From BRH-c54 sp965284565 (GTDB lineage Bacteria; Bacteroidota; Bacteroidia; Flavobacteriales_E; Vicingaceae), in NCBI GenBank assembly GCA_965284565.1, contig OZ260100.1, positions 2,542,001-2,606,000 on the forward strand: DNA of 64,000 bases, given 5' to 3'. Positions 9,184-17,439 of the stretch are shown here, one piece after another. The position numbers and the translations under genes are program-made. Position 1 is the stretch's first letter. Each line of letters opens with the position of its first letter. Below the pieces are notes generated by a model. That model made no database searches, had not been told where the DNA came from, and saw nothing but the letters and a program-made list of their open reading frames with translations.

Positions 9184-9886
9184 ATTTGTTTTTAGTCCAA
9201 TTTATCTTTTCGGAGTTAATTTTAATTTCTTCTTTTTCATTATCAAGGCTAATGGTTATCTCAAACCTCTCAACTTCAGCTTTCGCTCCATCATAGTCAT
9301 CTAACGTACAATTTTCAAGCGAATATTTAAATCTATCATTCATAAATTCTTCAACAGAAATCGGATTGTAGTTAAACCCCACGAATCCAAGTCCATTAAA
9401 AAACAGAATTTTATTGCTTTTATCTTGAATCAACAAATGATAGGTACAAATATTGTCTCCACAGAACCCCCCAATAATATTCCAGATATATTCTGATGTC
9501 TTGTATCGACCGACTAAGTAAAAAGATTCACCTTCAAAGTTAGCATGATTGAATTCAGTTGTCAATGAATCGTAACCAAACCATAAATAAGGAATAGAAC
9601 CTAATTGATTGTTCCAACTGGAGGTGTCAATTATAGTTAATCCGTCAGATGTGATTTTACCAAGATTTATCGTGTCAGACTCAATTAAGGCTTTAAATCC
9701 AATTATTTCCTTGTTAATATTTAGAAAGTCAAATTTAAGTGAATCTATTATCACGGTTGTGTCAGAGCAAGAGGCGATTGCATCCGTCTTATTAACTGTC
9801 TCTTTTTCCTCTTGACCAGACGATTGCTTTTGGTCTTGACAACCAATAAACACTAAAATCAATGCTATATGATATAATAAGTTCAT
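9176..9886 (-). CDS. Hypothetical lipoprotein (cassette gene)
   Basis: I place the start at the ATG ending at 9886, giving 236 residues, because MNLLYHIALILVFIGC is then a clean lipoprotein signal (Cys at 16); the longer frame needs a TTG inside the attC-like core. After an acidic spacer the protein has a beta-rich soluble domain with several cysteines (IASCSD, GGFCGDNICTYH, ENCTLDDYDGAKAE). I do not recognise a family. It is the only gene between two exactly complementary cores, and its TAA stop lies inside the closing core. That placement supports a gene cassette. Confidence 0.7.
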   Translation of the reverse strand: MNLLYHIALILVFIGCQDQKQSSGQEEKETVNKTDAIASCSDTTVIIDSLKFDFLNINKEIIGFKALIESDTINLGKITSDGLTIIDTSSWNNQLGSIPYLWFGYDSLTTEFNHANFEGESFYLVGRYKTSEYIWNIIGGFCGDNICTYHLLIQDKSNKILFFNGLGFVGFNYNPISVEEFMNDRFKYSLENCTLDDYDGAKAEVERFEITISLDNEKEEIKINSEKINWTKNKCN

Positions 9887-9900
9887 TCTATTATTCAATT

Positions 9901-9949
9901 GCAACTAACAACCGGATAAACGTACCGGTACGTTTATCCGTATTGTATC
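9901..9949. repeat. 28-base perfect palindrome within an attC-like site
   Basis: The core GCAACTAACAA (9901-9911) is followed by a perfect palindrome at 9913-9940 with arms CGGATAAACGTACC and GGTACGTTTATCCG and no loop. The pairing extends partly through flanking ACAA/TTGT. It lies just upstream of the lipoprotein gene and would be the attC of the preceding cassette or an attI-like site. A similar palindrome (TAAACG...CGTTTA) occurs at 41462-41483. Confidence 0.65.
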
Positions 9950-9950
9950 T

Positions 9951-10067
9951 TTATCCCAAATGTAGTAATTCAATCGGACTTTTAATAGTTTTTATGTTAT
10001 TTATTGCTACTTGAGTGTAAGCTTCAGTAGTCTGTGTATCCCAATTTACAAGATAACGTGGTACCAT
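9951..10067 (-). pseudogene. 38-residue ORF, possible 3' remnant of a lost cassette gene
   Basis: The minus strand is open from an ATG at 10065-10067 to a TAA at 9951-9953, giving MVPRYLVNWDTQTTEAYTQV and 18 further residues of ordinary composition. The frame stays open for six codons above the ATG before a TGA. The stop lies directly before the attC-like palindrome, where a cassette gene should end. It could be a short real gene or the truncated end of one. I recognise no family. The rest of 9887-10171 shows only the hairpin at 10144. Confidence 0.3.
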
Positions 10068-10143
10068 TTTACTAAGCTCCGTTCTTCAGCTTGTAAAATT
10101 TCAATCGATATGACAATCGGATGAGTTTTTTGTGTTGGTAAAG

Positions 10144-10166
10144 TCCCCTTTCGGGGGATTTTTTGG
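10144..10166. terminator. GC-rich hairpin with T runs
   Basis: The stem TCCCC / GGGGA with a short loop is followed on the plus strand by ATTTTTTGG and further T residues. It lies just after the stop of the minus-strand PorP gene, where the minus strand offers only a short T run. It may stop transcription in both directions. Confidence 0.5.
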
Positions 10167-10171
10167 TTTTT

Positions 10172-11209
10172 TTAATTAAACCTCGCCTTACTCTTAACAC
10201 CACCAAATGGGTTAGGGTAAACGTATCTTAAAGCAATTTCATAAGCTCCTTGTCCGCCCGAAGCATCATTTAAAGAAGAAGTGTTTACATCATAACTAAA
10301 GGTAATATTGTAATTATCAATTTCAAAACAAATCATGGCTACTACTGCATCTTGCCATCTGTAAAACAATCCTCCGCCCATTGCCATTCCTTTTACATTT
10401 TGCGTGTATTTAGATTCTTCTTTAAACTTATACAACACATTAGAGCCAAACATTATTTCATTTATGGCTCCTTGTCGGGAGTAGAATAGGTAAGGCAATA
10501 TTGTAAACTTAGGACTTACACCAACAATAGCATTGGCATGCCATATCCATCGGTAATGTAATTGATCGGCAAAAACATTTTGAAACTCAAAATCGGGTTT
10601 GGTTAAGTGGTGCATAGAAATACCACTATTTATCAGCAATTTTTTTCCCGAAAGGTAATTTTCATCATTTCTGTAAGTCCAAACAATTCCAGAAGTATAA
10701 TCTGTAGTACCAAAAGATAACTTATCATCACCATTACCTTCGTTAGAGGTAAGTGTAGAGTTGTACTGAAAACCATCATACTGACTTCCCCATTTAAGTG
10801 AAGCAATAGAAGTAGAACGTTGAAAATAACCTCCCTGAACTCCTAAGCCAATAGTGTTTTTATCATTAATATTTACATGATAAGCTACACTAAGATTAAC
10901 TTGTGTAGTTTTTGTTTGGGATTCTCCAGCTTCATCATTAAAAAAGTAAAGACCTCCTGCAAAATAGCCTTTTTTACTACTGTTTTTAGGCTTAAAGTTC
11001 ATATCAAAACTAGCCATCATGGTATTAAATGGAGTAGTTACGCTTCCCCATTGGCTACGGTAGTTCAAAATTCCACGCATAGTATATTCAGCACCTGCAT
11101 TGGCTGGATTTACCAATAAGGGTGTCATGTGTGTTTGACTTAAATGAATATCTTGAGCAAAAACGCTACTCACAAAACACATCAATATTGGTATAATTAG
11201 TTTTTTCAT
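10172..11209 (-). CDS. PorP/SprF family type IX secretion outer-membrane protein
   Basis: This second PorP/SprF paralogue has 345 residues. The signal peptide ends at VFAQ (residue 19), followed by DIHLSQTHMTPLLVNPANAGA and GILNYRSQWGSV, the family's opening blocks. The rest alternates short hydrophobic strands, as in a barrel. It follows the 1205-residue type B cargo gene by 21 bases, the same gap and order as at the first locus. I infer that it handles export or anchoring of that cargo. It differs clearly in sequence from the paralogue at 944-2002, so the two pairs are probably specific rather than redundant. Confidence 0.93.
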   Translation of the reverse strand: MKKLIIPILMCFVSSVFAQDIHLSQTHMTPLLVNPANAGAEYTMRGILNYRSQWGSVTTPFNTMMASFDMNFKPKNSSKKGYFAGGLYFFNDEAGESQTKTTQVNLSVAYHVNINDKNTIGLGVQGGYFQRSTSIASLKWGSQYDGFQYNSTLTSNEGNGDDKLSFGTTDYTSGIVWTYRNDENYLSGKKLLINSGISMHHLTKPDFEFQNVFADQLHYRWIWHANAIVGVSPKFTILPYLFYSRQGAINEIMFGSNVLYKFKEESKYTQNVKGMAMGGGLFYRWQDAVVAMICFEIDNYNITFSYDVNTSSLNDASGGQGAYEIALRYVYPNPFGGVKSKARFN

Positions 11210-11230
11210 CTGTTTTTAATAGCTAACTTC

Positions 11231-14200
11231 TTATTTAAAGATAGTAACATCTCCTTTCAATTCTATTTCTTCTCCATTAATTAACTTCGCCTCTACAGTA
11301 TAAACATAAACACCTGAGTTTAGATAAGTACCGTTATAAAACCCATCCCAACAACCATTAATATCTTCAGTTTCATAAATTAAAGCTCCCCAACGAGAAT
11401 ACACTCTAAATAATACTTCTGATAAACAGTTACTATATACTTTTAGGCAATCATTATTACCATCGCCATTTGGTGAGAAAGCATTGGGGACATAAACTTC
11501 TCCACAAGTTTCATCAACATAAACCGTTACACAAGCAGAATTAAAACAGCCATCTTTTTGCGTTTGCACACAATAGGTAGTCGTTTCTCTTGGTGATGCT
11601 GTTGGATTAGGACAAGTTGTACAAGACAAACTATCGCTTGGTGTCCAAACAAAAGGTGGTGTACCTTGAACAAAAATAGGAGTAGACTGCCCCATCATTA
11701 TAGTGGTGTCTGCATAAGCATTAATAGTTGGTAATGGTTTTACCTGAACAGTGTAAGAAGTACTATCAACACATCCGTTAGTGGTAACAATAACAGTATA
11801 TGTGGTAGTATCATTTGGCATTACACTTATGGTAGAAGTAGTATCTGTGGTACTCCACAAATAAGAACCACCACCTGTTGCTGTAAGTTGGGTAGTTTCA
11901 CCATCACAAATAATGTCAGTACCTGTAATTGTAGCTACTGGTTGCGGAATTAAGTTTACCGTATGTTGAGCTGAATCAACACATCCAAAAGAACTTGTGC
12001 CAACAACGGTATAAGTAGTGGTAACAGTTGGAGAAACAGTTATAGAAGGAGATGTAGCACTGTTGCTCCAAACATAAGAAGCAGCTCCTGTGGCTGTTAA
12101 TGTTGCGTTTGTTCCTAAGCAAATAGAGTCATTTCCAGTAATACTAATATTTGGTAACGAATTTACAGTTACTGTAACACTAGTAGAATCAAAACAACCA
12201 TTAGCGTTAGTAACAATTACACTATAAGTAGTGGTAGTTATAGGGTTAACAGTTATTGCTGCTGAGGTATCTGAGGTATTCCATAAATAACTATTTCCGC
12301 CACTTGCGGTAAGCGTAGTAGAATTTCCTTCACAAATAGTAGTATTCCCAGAAATAGTTGGAGTAGGTAACGGATGAACTGTAACTGTAAATGTAGCAGT
12401 ATCGGTACACCCACCAACATTTACTTCTACCCAATAAGTGGTAGTTGTTGTTGGGGAAACAATTAATGAGTCCAAGGTAGAGTTATCACTCCAAGTGTAA
12501 GTTCCGCCACCAGAAGCATGTAAAACTAAACTTTCTCCTAAGCAAATAGCAGTATCATTAGCAGTAATACTTGCTGTTGGTTGTGTTAAAATCTGAACAG
12601 TTGTAGTATCATAACCTACACAACCATTGCCATCTGTTCCTTCTACCCAATAAGTTGTTGGCGTTGATGGGTTTACATTTCTAGGATTGGTAGTACTGTT
12701 ATCATCCCAAATATAGGTATTTCCGCCTGATGCTGTTAATGTTGCAGTAGAACCATTACAAACGCTTACAGGGTTTCCATTATTAATTTGAATAGTAGGG
12801 TTAGGATTTACAGTTATGGTTTTTGTCATGGTTTGTTTATTACCACAAACTCCTTCCACAACTAAAGTATAAGTAGTGGTTGTAGATGGTTGAACAGTGA
12901 TGTTTTGAGTAGTGTCTCCACCTGGCATCCACAAATAAGAAGAGGCTAAATCTGGACCAAATAAGGTGGTAGTATCTCCATAACAAATATTAGGTCGTGG
13001 TACAACTATATCAGGAAATTGAATACCAGAGTTGGCAGTAATCGTATAACTACAAATATCACCGGCATAACCATCTATCATTAAGTAATAATCATTACCA
13101 ATAGTTAAATTATTAGCGGTAATGGTAAAGTTGGTAGAGCTTTCTTCAAAGTTAGATACTGGAGTAAAATTGCAACAACTTGTTGCAGCTTCAAAAATTT
13201 GCATTTGGATTCCCCCTGATGGATAATTACCAATCCAACAATTACTAATAGCTACATTAAGAATAGCTGTTGTATTTCCTGCTGTAAATTTAATCCATGA
13301 GTTATTGTTTATCTGAACATCAAATAATGGAGCCCCTGTCCCCCAAGGTCCACCTTGTCCAAAAATACCACCAGTGTTTGTACCTGGAGTATAGGTGTAA
13401 GTAGGAGGATTGTTTTGTTCAGCATTTCCACGCATGTTACAAGGTCTATCTGGTGTATAAGCAGCACTAGTAGTTCCGCTATAACCGTTCAAATCGCATA
13501 TATATAATGCTGTAGAGCAAAAATCATTTACAGGAGAAGCCACACAAATTCCAAAATCTCCTGCAGTTGTTCCAAATCCCCAATACCTTATAAAATAAGT
13601 AGCACCAGGTGTTAATCCTGTTGCAGAGATAAAAGGTTTAAAATCATTTCCTGTTCCGGGGTAGTTGTAATCATCAGAACAAGCTATTTGTGTTAAACTT
13701 CCACATGTTCCACTATATAAAGCCATTACACCGTCATTAATTCCAAAATTTAGCTGTGTAGTTATTGAAATCTGACCATTTGCTGGAACTACAACACTAA
13801 ACCATACATCAGCACTTCCGGCACCAAACCCACCTTGTTGAGGAGCAGAGCCACCTGCACAAGCTGATGGAGTAGGAGCCCCCATTGAAGCAGTAGCACC
13901 AACTGTTGAGAATTGTAAGAAATTACAATCTGAATTAACAGTAGGTAAAGCTATGGCATTACAAGGTTCATCATTAGTCGGTATTGGAGATGCAGAAGGT
14001 CCTGTTATACAGATGTCAAACGGATGTCCACCACCACCATAATAATCATAAACTCTAACAAAATAAATGTTTCCCGGAATTAATCCTACTGCATTTATTA
14101 CTTCATTTCCGTTCATAAATCCTGAATCTTCACATTGTATAGAGCTAAGTGTTCCACAACCTGTTCCAGAGAATAACTCTAATACGGGATCCATGGATGA

Positions 14201-14848
14201 GGATGGATTTACAGTAATAGTTGCTGTTGAGTTAACAGCTGTAAAGCTAAACCAAACATCATCATCAGCATTTCCTGTACATCCTAACATTGATTGGGTA
14301 GCACCGACTGAAGTAGCACTTGTGTTTACACACGTGGTGTTTACTAATAAATTGATAGCATTTCCACAATTATCATTACTTGGAGCAGGAGGAGGGTTAG
14401 TAACACAAATCGTAAAAGTTCCTGAACCAGAGCCAACACCATAGTGATAAACTCTTATTCTGTAGGTATTGCCTATGGTTAATCCTGTTGCATTAATGGT
14501 TTCTGTTTGTCCCGTAAAACCTTGATCCATACATGATATAGATACCAAAGAAGCACAAGTATTAGAAAATAGTTGCACTACAGGATCCATACTAGCACTT
14601 GGTGTAACAATAATTTGGTGAGAGGTGTTAGTAGCTACAAATTGATACCAAACATCATCATCGGCATTACCAACACAACCTGGTATATTCTGAGTTGCTC
14701 CAATGGTAGTTCCTGATGTTGGTGAAGAACAGTTAGCGGTAACACTAATACTTGTAGCAAAAGAACAATTATCTGCTTGAGCAAAAACATTATTGCCTAA
14801 TACTATAGTAGTTAATAGTATGAATAATTTAAAAAATTTCATAAACAA
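11231..14848 (-). CDS. Giant repeat surface protein with T9SS type B C-terminal domain
   Basis: The 1205-residue product has a signal peptide (1-23). Three to four repeated domains follow (DDVWYQFVA, ADDDVWFSFTAV, SADVWFSVVVP), which resemble bacterial pre-peptidase or adhesion jelly-rolls. A further unique domain of about 180 residues comes next. From about residue 630, seven Ig-like repeats occur, each with a GGxxYxWS...TTTYxVxV core. The C-terminus is a type B sorting domain: VPNAFSPNGDGNNDCLKVY, YSRWGALIYE, CWDGFYNG, SGVYVYTVEA and a terminal KGDVTIFK. It is probably a surface adhesin exported by the T9SS. Repeats are visible at DNA level at 11700-12900. It is flanked by its PorP gene and a small exported protein. 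Confidence 0.92.
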   Translation of the reverse strand: MFMKFFKLFILLTTIVLGNNVFAQADNCSFATSISVTANCSSPTSGTTIGATQNIPGCVGNADDDVWYQFVATNTSHQIIVTPSASMDPVVQLFSNTCASLVSISCMDQGFTGQTETINATGLTIGNTYRIRVYHYGVGSGSGTFTICVTNPPPAPSNDNCGNAINLLVNTTCVNTSATSVGATQSMLGCTGNADDDVWFSFTAVNSTATITVNPSSSMDPVLELFSGTGCGTLSSIQCEDSGFMNGNEVINAVGLIPGNIYFVRVYDYYGGGGHPFDICITGPSASPIPTNDEPCNAIALPTVNSDCNFLQFSTVGATASMGAPTPSACAGGSAPQQGGFGAGSADVWFSVVVPANGQISITTQLNFGINDGVMALYSGTCGSLTQIACSDDYNYPGTGNDFKPFISATGLTPGATYFIRYWGFGTTAGDFGICVASPVNDFCSTALYICDLNGYSGTTSAAYTPDRPCNMRGNAEQNNPPTYTYTPGTNTGGIFGQGGPWGTGAPLFDVQINNNSWIKFTAGNTTAILNVAISNCWIGNYPSGGIQMQIFEAATSCCNFTPVSNFEESSTNFTITANNLTIGNDYYLMIDGYAGDICSYTITANSGIQFPDIVVPRPNICYGDTTTLFGPDLASSYLWMPGGDTTQNITVQPSTTTTYTLVVEGVCGNKQTMTKTITVNPNPTIQINNGNPVSVCNGSTATLTASGGNTYIWDDNSTTNPRNVNPSTPTTYWVEGTDGNGCVGYDTTTVQILTQPTASITANDTAICLGESLVLHASGGGTYTWSDNSTLDSLIVSPTTTTTYWVEVNVGGCTDTATFTVTVHPLPTPTISGNTTICEGNSTTLTASGGNSYLWNTSDTSAAITVNPITTTTYSVIVTNANGCFDSTSVTVTVNSLPNISITGNDSICLGTNATLTATGAASYVWSNSATSPSITVSPTVTTTYTVVGTSSFGCVDSAQHTVNLIPQPVATITGTDIICDGETTQLTATGGGSYLWSTTDTTSTISVMPNDTTTYTVIVTTNGCVDSTSYTVQVKPLPTINAYADTTIMMGQSTPIFVQGTPPFVWTPSDSLSCTTCPNPTASPRETTTYCVQTQKDGCFNSACVTVYVDETCGEVYVPNAFSPNGDGNNDCLKVYSNCLSEVLFRVYSRWGALIYETEDINGCWDGFYNGTYLNSGVYVYTVEAKLINGEEIELKGDVTIFK

Positions 14849-14851
14849 GGA

Positions 14852-15220
14852 CTAAGGTTTAATAGTTTCGAATTTTATCTCTTTAGGCATTAAACCATGT
14901 TGAGAAATAATTTTTTTTAAATCGGTAGGCTGAAATAGCACATCTCCTTCTGAATTTCTTGGTTTTTCTTTAACCATTACTACTAACTGACCCAACTGTT
15001 TTTCCTCTTTATATTTCACTTTGGCTTCAGTTACATGAGTAAGTTGTCTTATCTCTGTTTCTATTTGATCAATAGTTGAGGTAGATAGTTTACCTGAAAA
15101 ATCATAATAATACATGGTAGTTATTTCTTGTTGAGGAGTAGCATTAGTTTGAGCTACCAAGAATGTAGCACCAAAAATAAATAGATGGAAAAAAAGGATT
15201 AATGGTTTTAAAAGCTTCAT
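14852..15220 (-). CDS. Small exported protein of unknown function, first in the adhesin operon
   Basis: I use the ATG ending at 15220 (122 residues) because a good promoter lies at 15257-15289, which places the transcription start below the upstream ATG. The protein opens with a signal peptide (MKLLKPLILFFHLF..., cleaved near VAQ). The mature domain of about 95 residues has the pattern MYYYDFSGKLSTSTIDQIET...VTEAKVKYKEEK...GQLVVMVKEK, a beta-alpha-beta layout like ferredoxin-fold domains. It has no cysteine pair for metal. The gene ends three bases before the giant adhesin gene, so it is translated with it. A role in adhesin export or assembly is inference. Confidence 0.65.
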   Translation of the reverse strand: MKLLKPLILFFHLFIFGATFLVAQTNATPQQEITTMYYYDFSGKLSTSTIDQIETEIRQLTHVTEAKVKYKEEKQLGQLVVMVKEKPRNSEGDVLFQPTDLKKIISQHGLMPKEIKFETIKP

Positions 15221-15256
15221 ATCAATGATGTTATAAATAATTAACAAAAGGGGAAG

Positions 15257-15289
15257 CAAATGTATAAAATTTTAACCATTGAAAGCAAA
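15257..15289 (-). promoter_or_regulatory. Housekeeping-type promoter of the second adhesin operon
   Basis: The minus strand shows a -33 TTTG (15286-15289), 21 bases, then TACATTTG (15257-15264), a good match to the Bacteroidota TTTG / TAnnTTTG promoter. It drives 15220 down to 10172. Confidence 0.65.
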
Positions 15290-15373
15290 TGTTTTTTTGT
15301 TTTACTTATAAAAATAAAACACTTATAAGAAAAAGAGTATATTGAAAGTTAATTGAAACTGTTATTTAAAAAT

Positions 15374-15415
15374 AAAAACGCTTGAATGGTAATTACAATC
15401 CATTCAAGCGTTTTT
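15374..15415. terminator. Strong bidirectional hairpin terminator
   Basis: Arms AAAAACGCTTGAATGG and CCATTCAAGCGTTTTT pair perfectly around a ten-base loop. It closes the metalloprotease operon two bases after its stop codon. Confidence 0.88.
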
Positions 15416-15417
15416 CT

Positions 15418-16158
15418 CTACTTACCGCCATTATTTTTTAAATCGGTAATACAATTTTGATCTAATTCAGGAATGTTTCCACCCACTAAATTATCAACAA
15501 TGTCAGTCGTCTCTGTTGCATAGTACATCAAGCATTCTTCGTTATCACAATGGTGTCCGTGATTGTTATCTTGATGATTGGTTTGCATAGAAGTACCATT
15601 ATTTACCAATCCTAAAGTATGACCAAATTCGTGGTTGATAATGGTTGTTTCTAGTACTTCATTGCTAGGTTGTGTAATTCCACCAGAGTAATCGCTAACT
15701 GTTTTTTGAAATATTGCTATAGATGTAGCACCATAGGCCATGCCTAAATATTTAGTATTGTCGGTATCCTGAATGTATCCTGCATCTAAGAACAAAATAT
15801 GAGCAGTTAGAATATCTCCCAAAGGAAAATGTTTTCTGTGTATTTTTTCCAGATGAACTACATCGCTATGAGAGAATGAAGATTTTCTTGGAGATGCAAT
15901 ACTATTCATAGATACTTTCACACCTTTAGGTTTATTTAGTCTTGCTGAAAGAAATGTAACCATATTATTAACTGCTTCCTGTGTTGGTTTATAACCCTGA
16001 ACATAGTTGATTTCTACAATTAACATTTTGTACTTTTTGTCAGACAAGAAATCTGCAGGTTTTATATACCCTGCACTAGGAGTGTGTGAGTCATCTTTTT
16101 TACATCCAAAAGCAAAACATAAAATAGTTAGTATGATGATTATTCTTAGGTAATTCAT
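15418..16158 (-). CDS. Zinc metalloprotease lipoprotein (metzincin type)
   Basis: The 246-residue product has a lipoprotein signal (MNYLRIIIILTILCFAFGC, Cys at 19). The active site is HEFGHTLGLVNNG near residue 176. It gives two zinc-binding histidines and the catalytic Glu as HExxH; the usual third metzincin ligand position is Asn or another nearby residue. A downstream EECLMYY fits the Met-turn. Flavobacteria carry similar 'membrane metalloprotease' proteins. It is the last gene of an operon with a DUF4382 lipoprotein (gap 52 bases) and an outer-membrane barrel. That operon shares its upstream dyad with the neighbouring signalling genes. Substrate unknown; probably surface-exposed or periplasmic. 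Confidence 0.85.
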   Translation of the reverse strand: MNYLRIIIILTILCFAFGCKKDDSHTPSAGYIKPADFLSDKKYKMLIVEINYVQGYKPTQEAVNNMVTFLSARLNKPKGVKVSMNSIASPRKSSFSHSDVVHLEKIHRKHFPLGDILTAHILFLDAGYIQDTDNTKYLGMAYGATSIAIFQKTVSDYSGGITQPSNEVLETTIINHEFGHTLGLVNNGTSMQTNHQDNNHGHHCDNEECLMYYATETTDIVDNLVGGNIPELDQNCITDLKNNGGK

Positions 16159-16210
16159 AACATTTTAGTTTTAAGGTTAATAAATTAAAGTTAGTTTAAG
16201 TTATTGATAT

Positions 16211-16756
16211 TTAGTAATATCCAACACTTTTTATTTTAATTACAGGCTTTAGTCTAAATGATCCATCGCCCTCTACTACTACAGATTGTTCTGCATCAAA
16301 ATCTACTAAAATATTTATAGTTTTATTAGCAACAATATTAAATGGAGTAACAATTTTTAACCCCGTTTCATCTTGGCTAGATAATTTTAGTGGATAGATA
16401 GAGTCTATTGTAGCAACAGTGTTTTGTTGGCCTAAAATTAATCTCATTTGGGTAATTTTACCAACAGACAAGTCTTGTTGGTCTACAATAACTACTGATA
16501 CATCATTTTGTAAATCAAGCAAGTTATAAATTCCAGCATTGGTATTTAAAGTTACCCATCCACTAGTGTTGTTATTTGTATTGGCATAATGCACTTGAAA
16601 CTCTTGTACTTCAACATTTACTTCTGTAAAATTTGCTGGAGCATCTGTCATTTTCACCATTATTTTTCCGTTGTTCATTTCTTCTTTTGTACATCCTACA
16701 ATAAATAATCCTATTGATAATGTAGTTAGTATGAACATTTTTATCATTGTTTTCAT
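16211..16756 (-). CDS. DUF4382 domain lipoprotein
   Basis: The 181-residue product has a lipoprotein signal (IGLFIVGC, Cys at 22). The domain GKIMVKMTDAPANFTEVNVEV...FQVHY, NLLDLQND, QMRLILGQQNTV and a closing AEQSVVVEGDGSFRLKPVIKI is the DUF4382 pattern, a beta-sandwich found in archaea and Bacteroidota with no known activity. It sits between the barrel gene (32 bases upstream) and the metalloprotease gene (52 bases downstream). I infer one transcript. A cell-surface carbohydrate or protein-binding role is only a guess. Confidence 0.85.
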   Translation of the reverse strand: MKTMIKMFILTTLSIGLFIVGCTKEEMNNGKIMVKMTDAPANFTEVNVEVQEFQVHYANTNNNTSGWVTLNTNAGIYNLLDLQNDVSVVIVDQQDLSVGKITQMRLILGQQNTVATIDSIYPLKLSSQDETGLKIVTPFNIVANKTINILVDFDAEQSVVVEGDGSFRLKPVIKIKSVGYY

Positions 16757-16788
16757 GGCTATATAATTTTTAAGGTTTATAATTATTA

Positions 16789-17325
16789 TTAAAAGGTTAC
16801 TTTAATTCCTAATCCAGGGTCTAAAGATGTCCAAACTCTACCGTTGGAAATTACTTCAATATAAGGTTTAACATCTAAACTTACGGCAAACGGAATTGAA
16901 GGAATTTTATACTCCATACCTATAATACCATCAACACCTAAGCCTATGTTTCCATCATTGTATCGGTAATACCTGTCGTTTCTGTAATAAACTAACCTTC
17001 TTCCAGCTTCAAAAGCTACGTGACCACCAGCACCGTAATACCAGTTTAAGCCATCCACATCAAAAGCAGGTACATGTTTTTCGTACAATAAAGTAGCACT
17101 TAAACCATGACTCCAGAAACCTATAATTCCTTCTAAAGCACTGCTACTACTAATAAATTGTTTAATGGTTAAACCAGATGTTTCACCAGCTCTTAAACCA
17201 ATAGCAGTTTTATAGTTGGTTGAATTAATCGCTAAATCAGGCACTTTTCCATTGTCTTGAGCATTAACATTAACAGTAATAAATACTGCAGCTAAAATTG
17301 CGGTTAAAAATTTTGTTGTTTTCAT
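16789..17325 (-). CDS. Small outer-membrane beta-barrel protein
   Basis: The 178-residue product has a signal peptide (1-22, ending VNVNAQ). The mature part reads like an eight-stranded barrel: KTAIGLRAGETSGLTIKQFI, ATLLYEKHVPAF, WYYGAGGHVAFE, GLGVDGIIGMEYKIP, AVSLDVKPYIEV, and it ends in GLGIKVTF with a terminal Phe, as outer-membrane proteins do. It is the first gene of the operon at 15418-17325 and is preceded by a TGGTATA -24-like element (17359-17375) and paired dyads (17440-17474). Those two signals recur before two signalling operons, which suggests co-regulation. Confidence 0.75.
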   Translation of the reverse strand: MKTTKFLTAILAAVFITVNVNAQDNGKVPDLAINSTNYKTAIGLRAGETSGLTIKQFISSSSALEGIIGFWSHGLSATLLYEKHVPAFDVDGLNWYYGAGGHVAFEAGRRLVYYRNDRYYRYNDGNIGLGVDGIIGMEYKIPSIPFAVSLDVKPYIEVISNGRVWTSLDPGLGIKVTF

Positions 17326-17358
17326 GATTTTTAGTTTTTATGGTTCGATTAACCTTTA

Positions 17359-17375
17359 AACTAACAATATACCAG
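17359..17375 (-). promoter_or_regulatory. Candidate sigma-54-like promoter of the barrel-metalloprotease operon
   Basis: The minus strand reads CTGGTATATTGTTAGTT. The -24 half (YTGGYAYR) fits completely. The -12 half has T and G at the expected places but lacks the C of TTGC. It lies about 34 bases above the start codon. Confidence 0.45.
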
Positions 17376-17439
17376 TTTATCTCACAATGTGTAAAAAACT
17401 TAAAAACAACTACTTATGATTATTTATGGTTGTGCAGCT

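Larger units (their letters stand above)
7835..9953 (-). mobile_element. Integron-like gene-cassette array without integrase (CALIN-like)
   Basis: Three complete same-strand single-gene units, and possibly the end of a fourth, are separated by palindromic attC-like sites at 7835-7930, 8304-8481, 9108-9183 and about 9901-9949. In the Dps unit the opening core GTTACCT (minus strand, at 9108-9114) is the exact complement of its closing core AGGTAAC (at 8472-8478). In the lipoprotein unit the opening GTTAGTTGC and the closing GCAACTAAC are also exact complements. This is what circular cassettes produce when inserted at G^TT cores. The array sits between two vertically inherited-looking operons. 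No tyrosine recombinase of the IntI type is present in the window. Confidence 0.65.
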
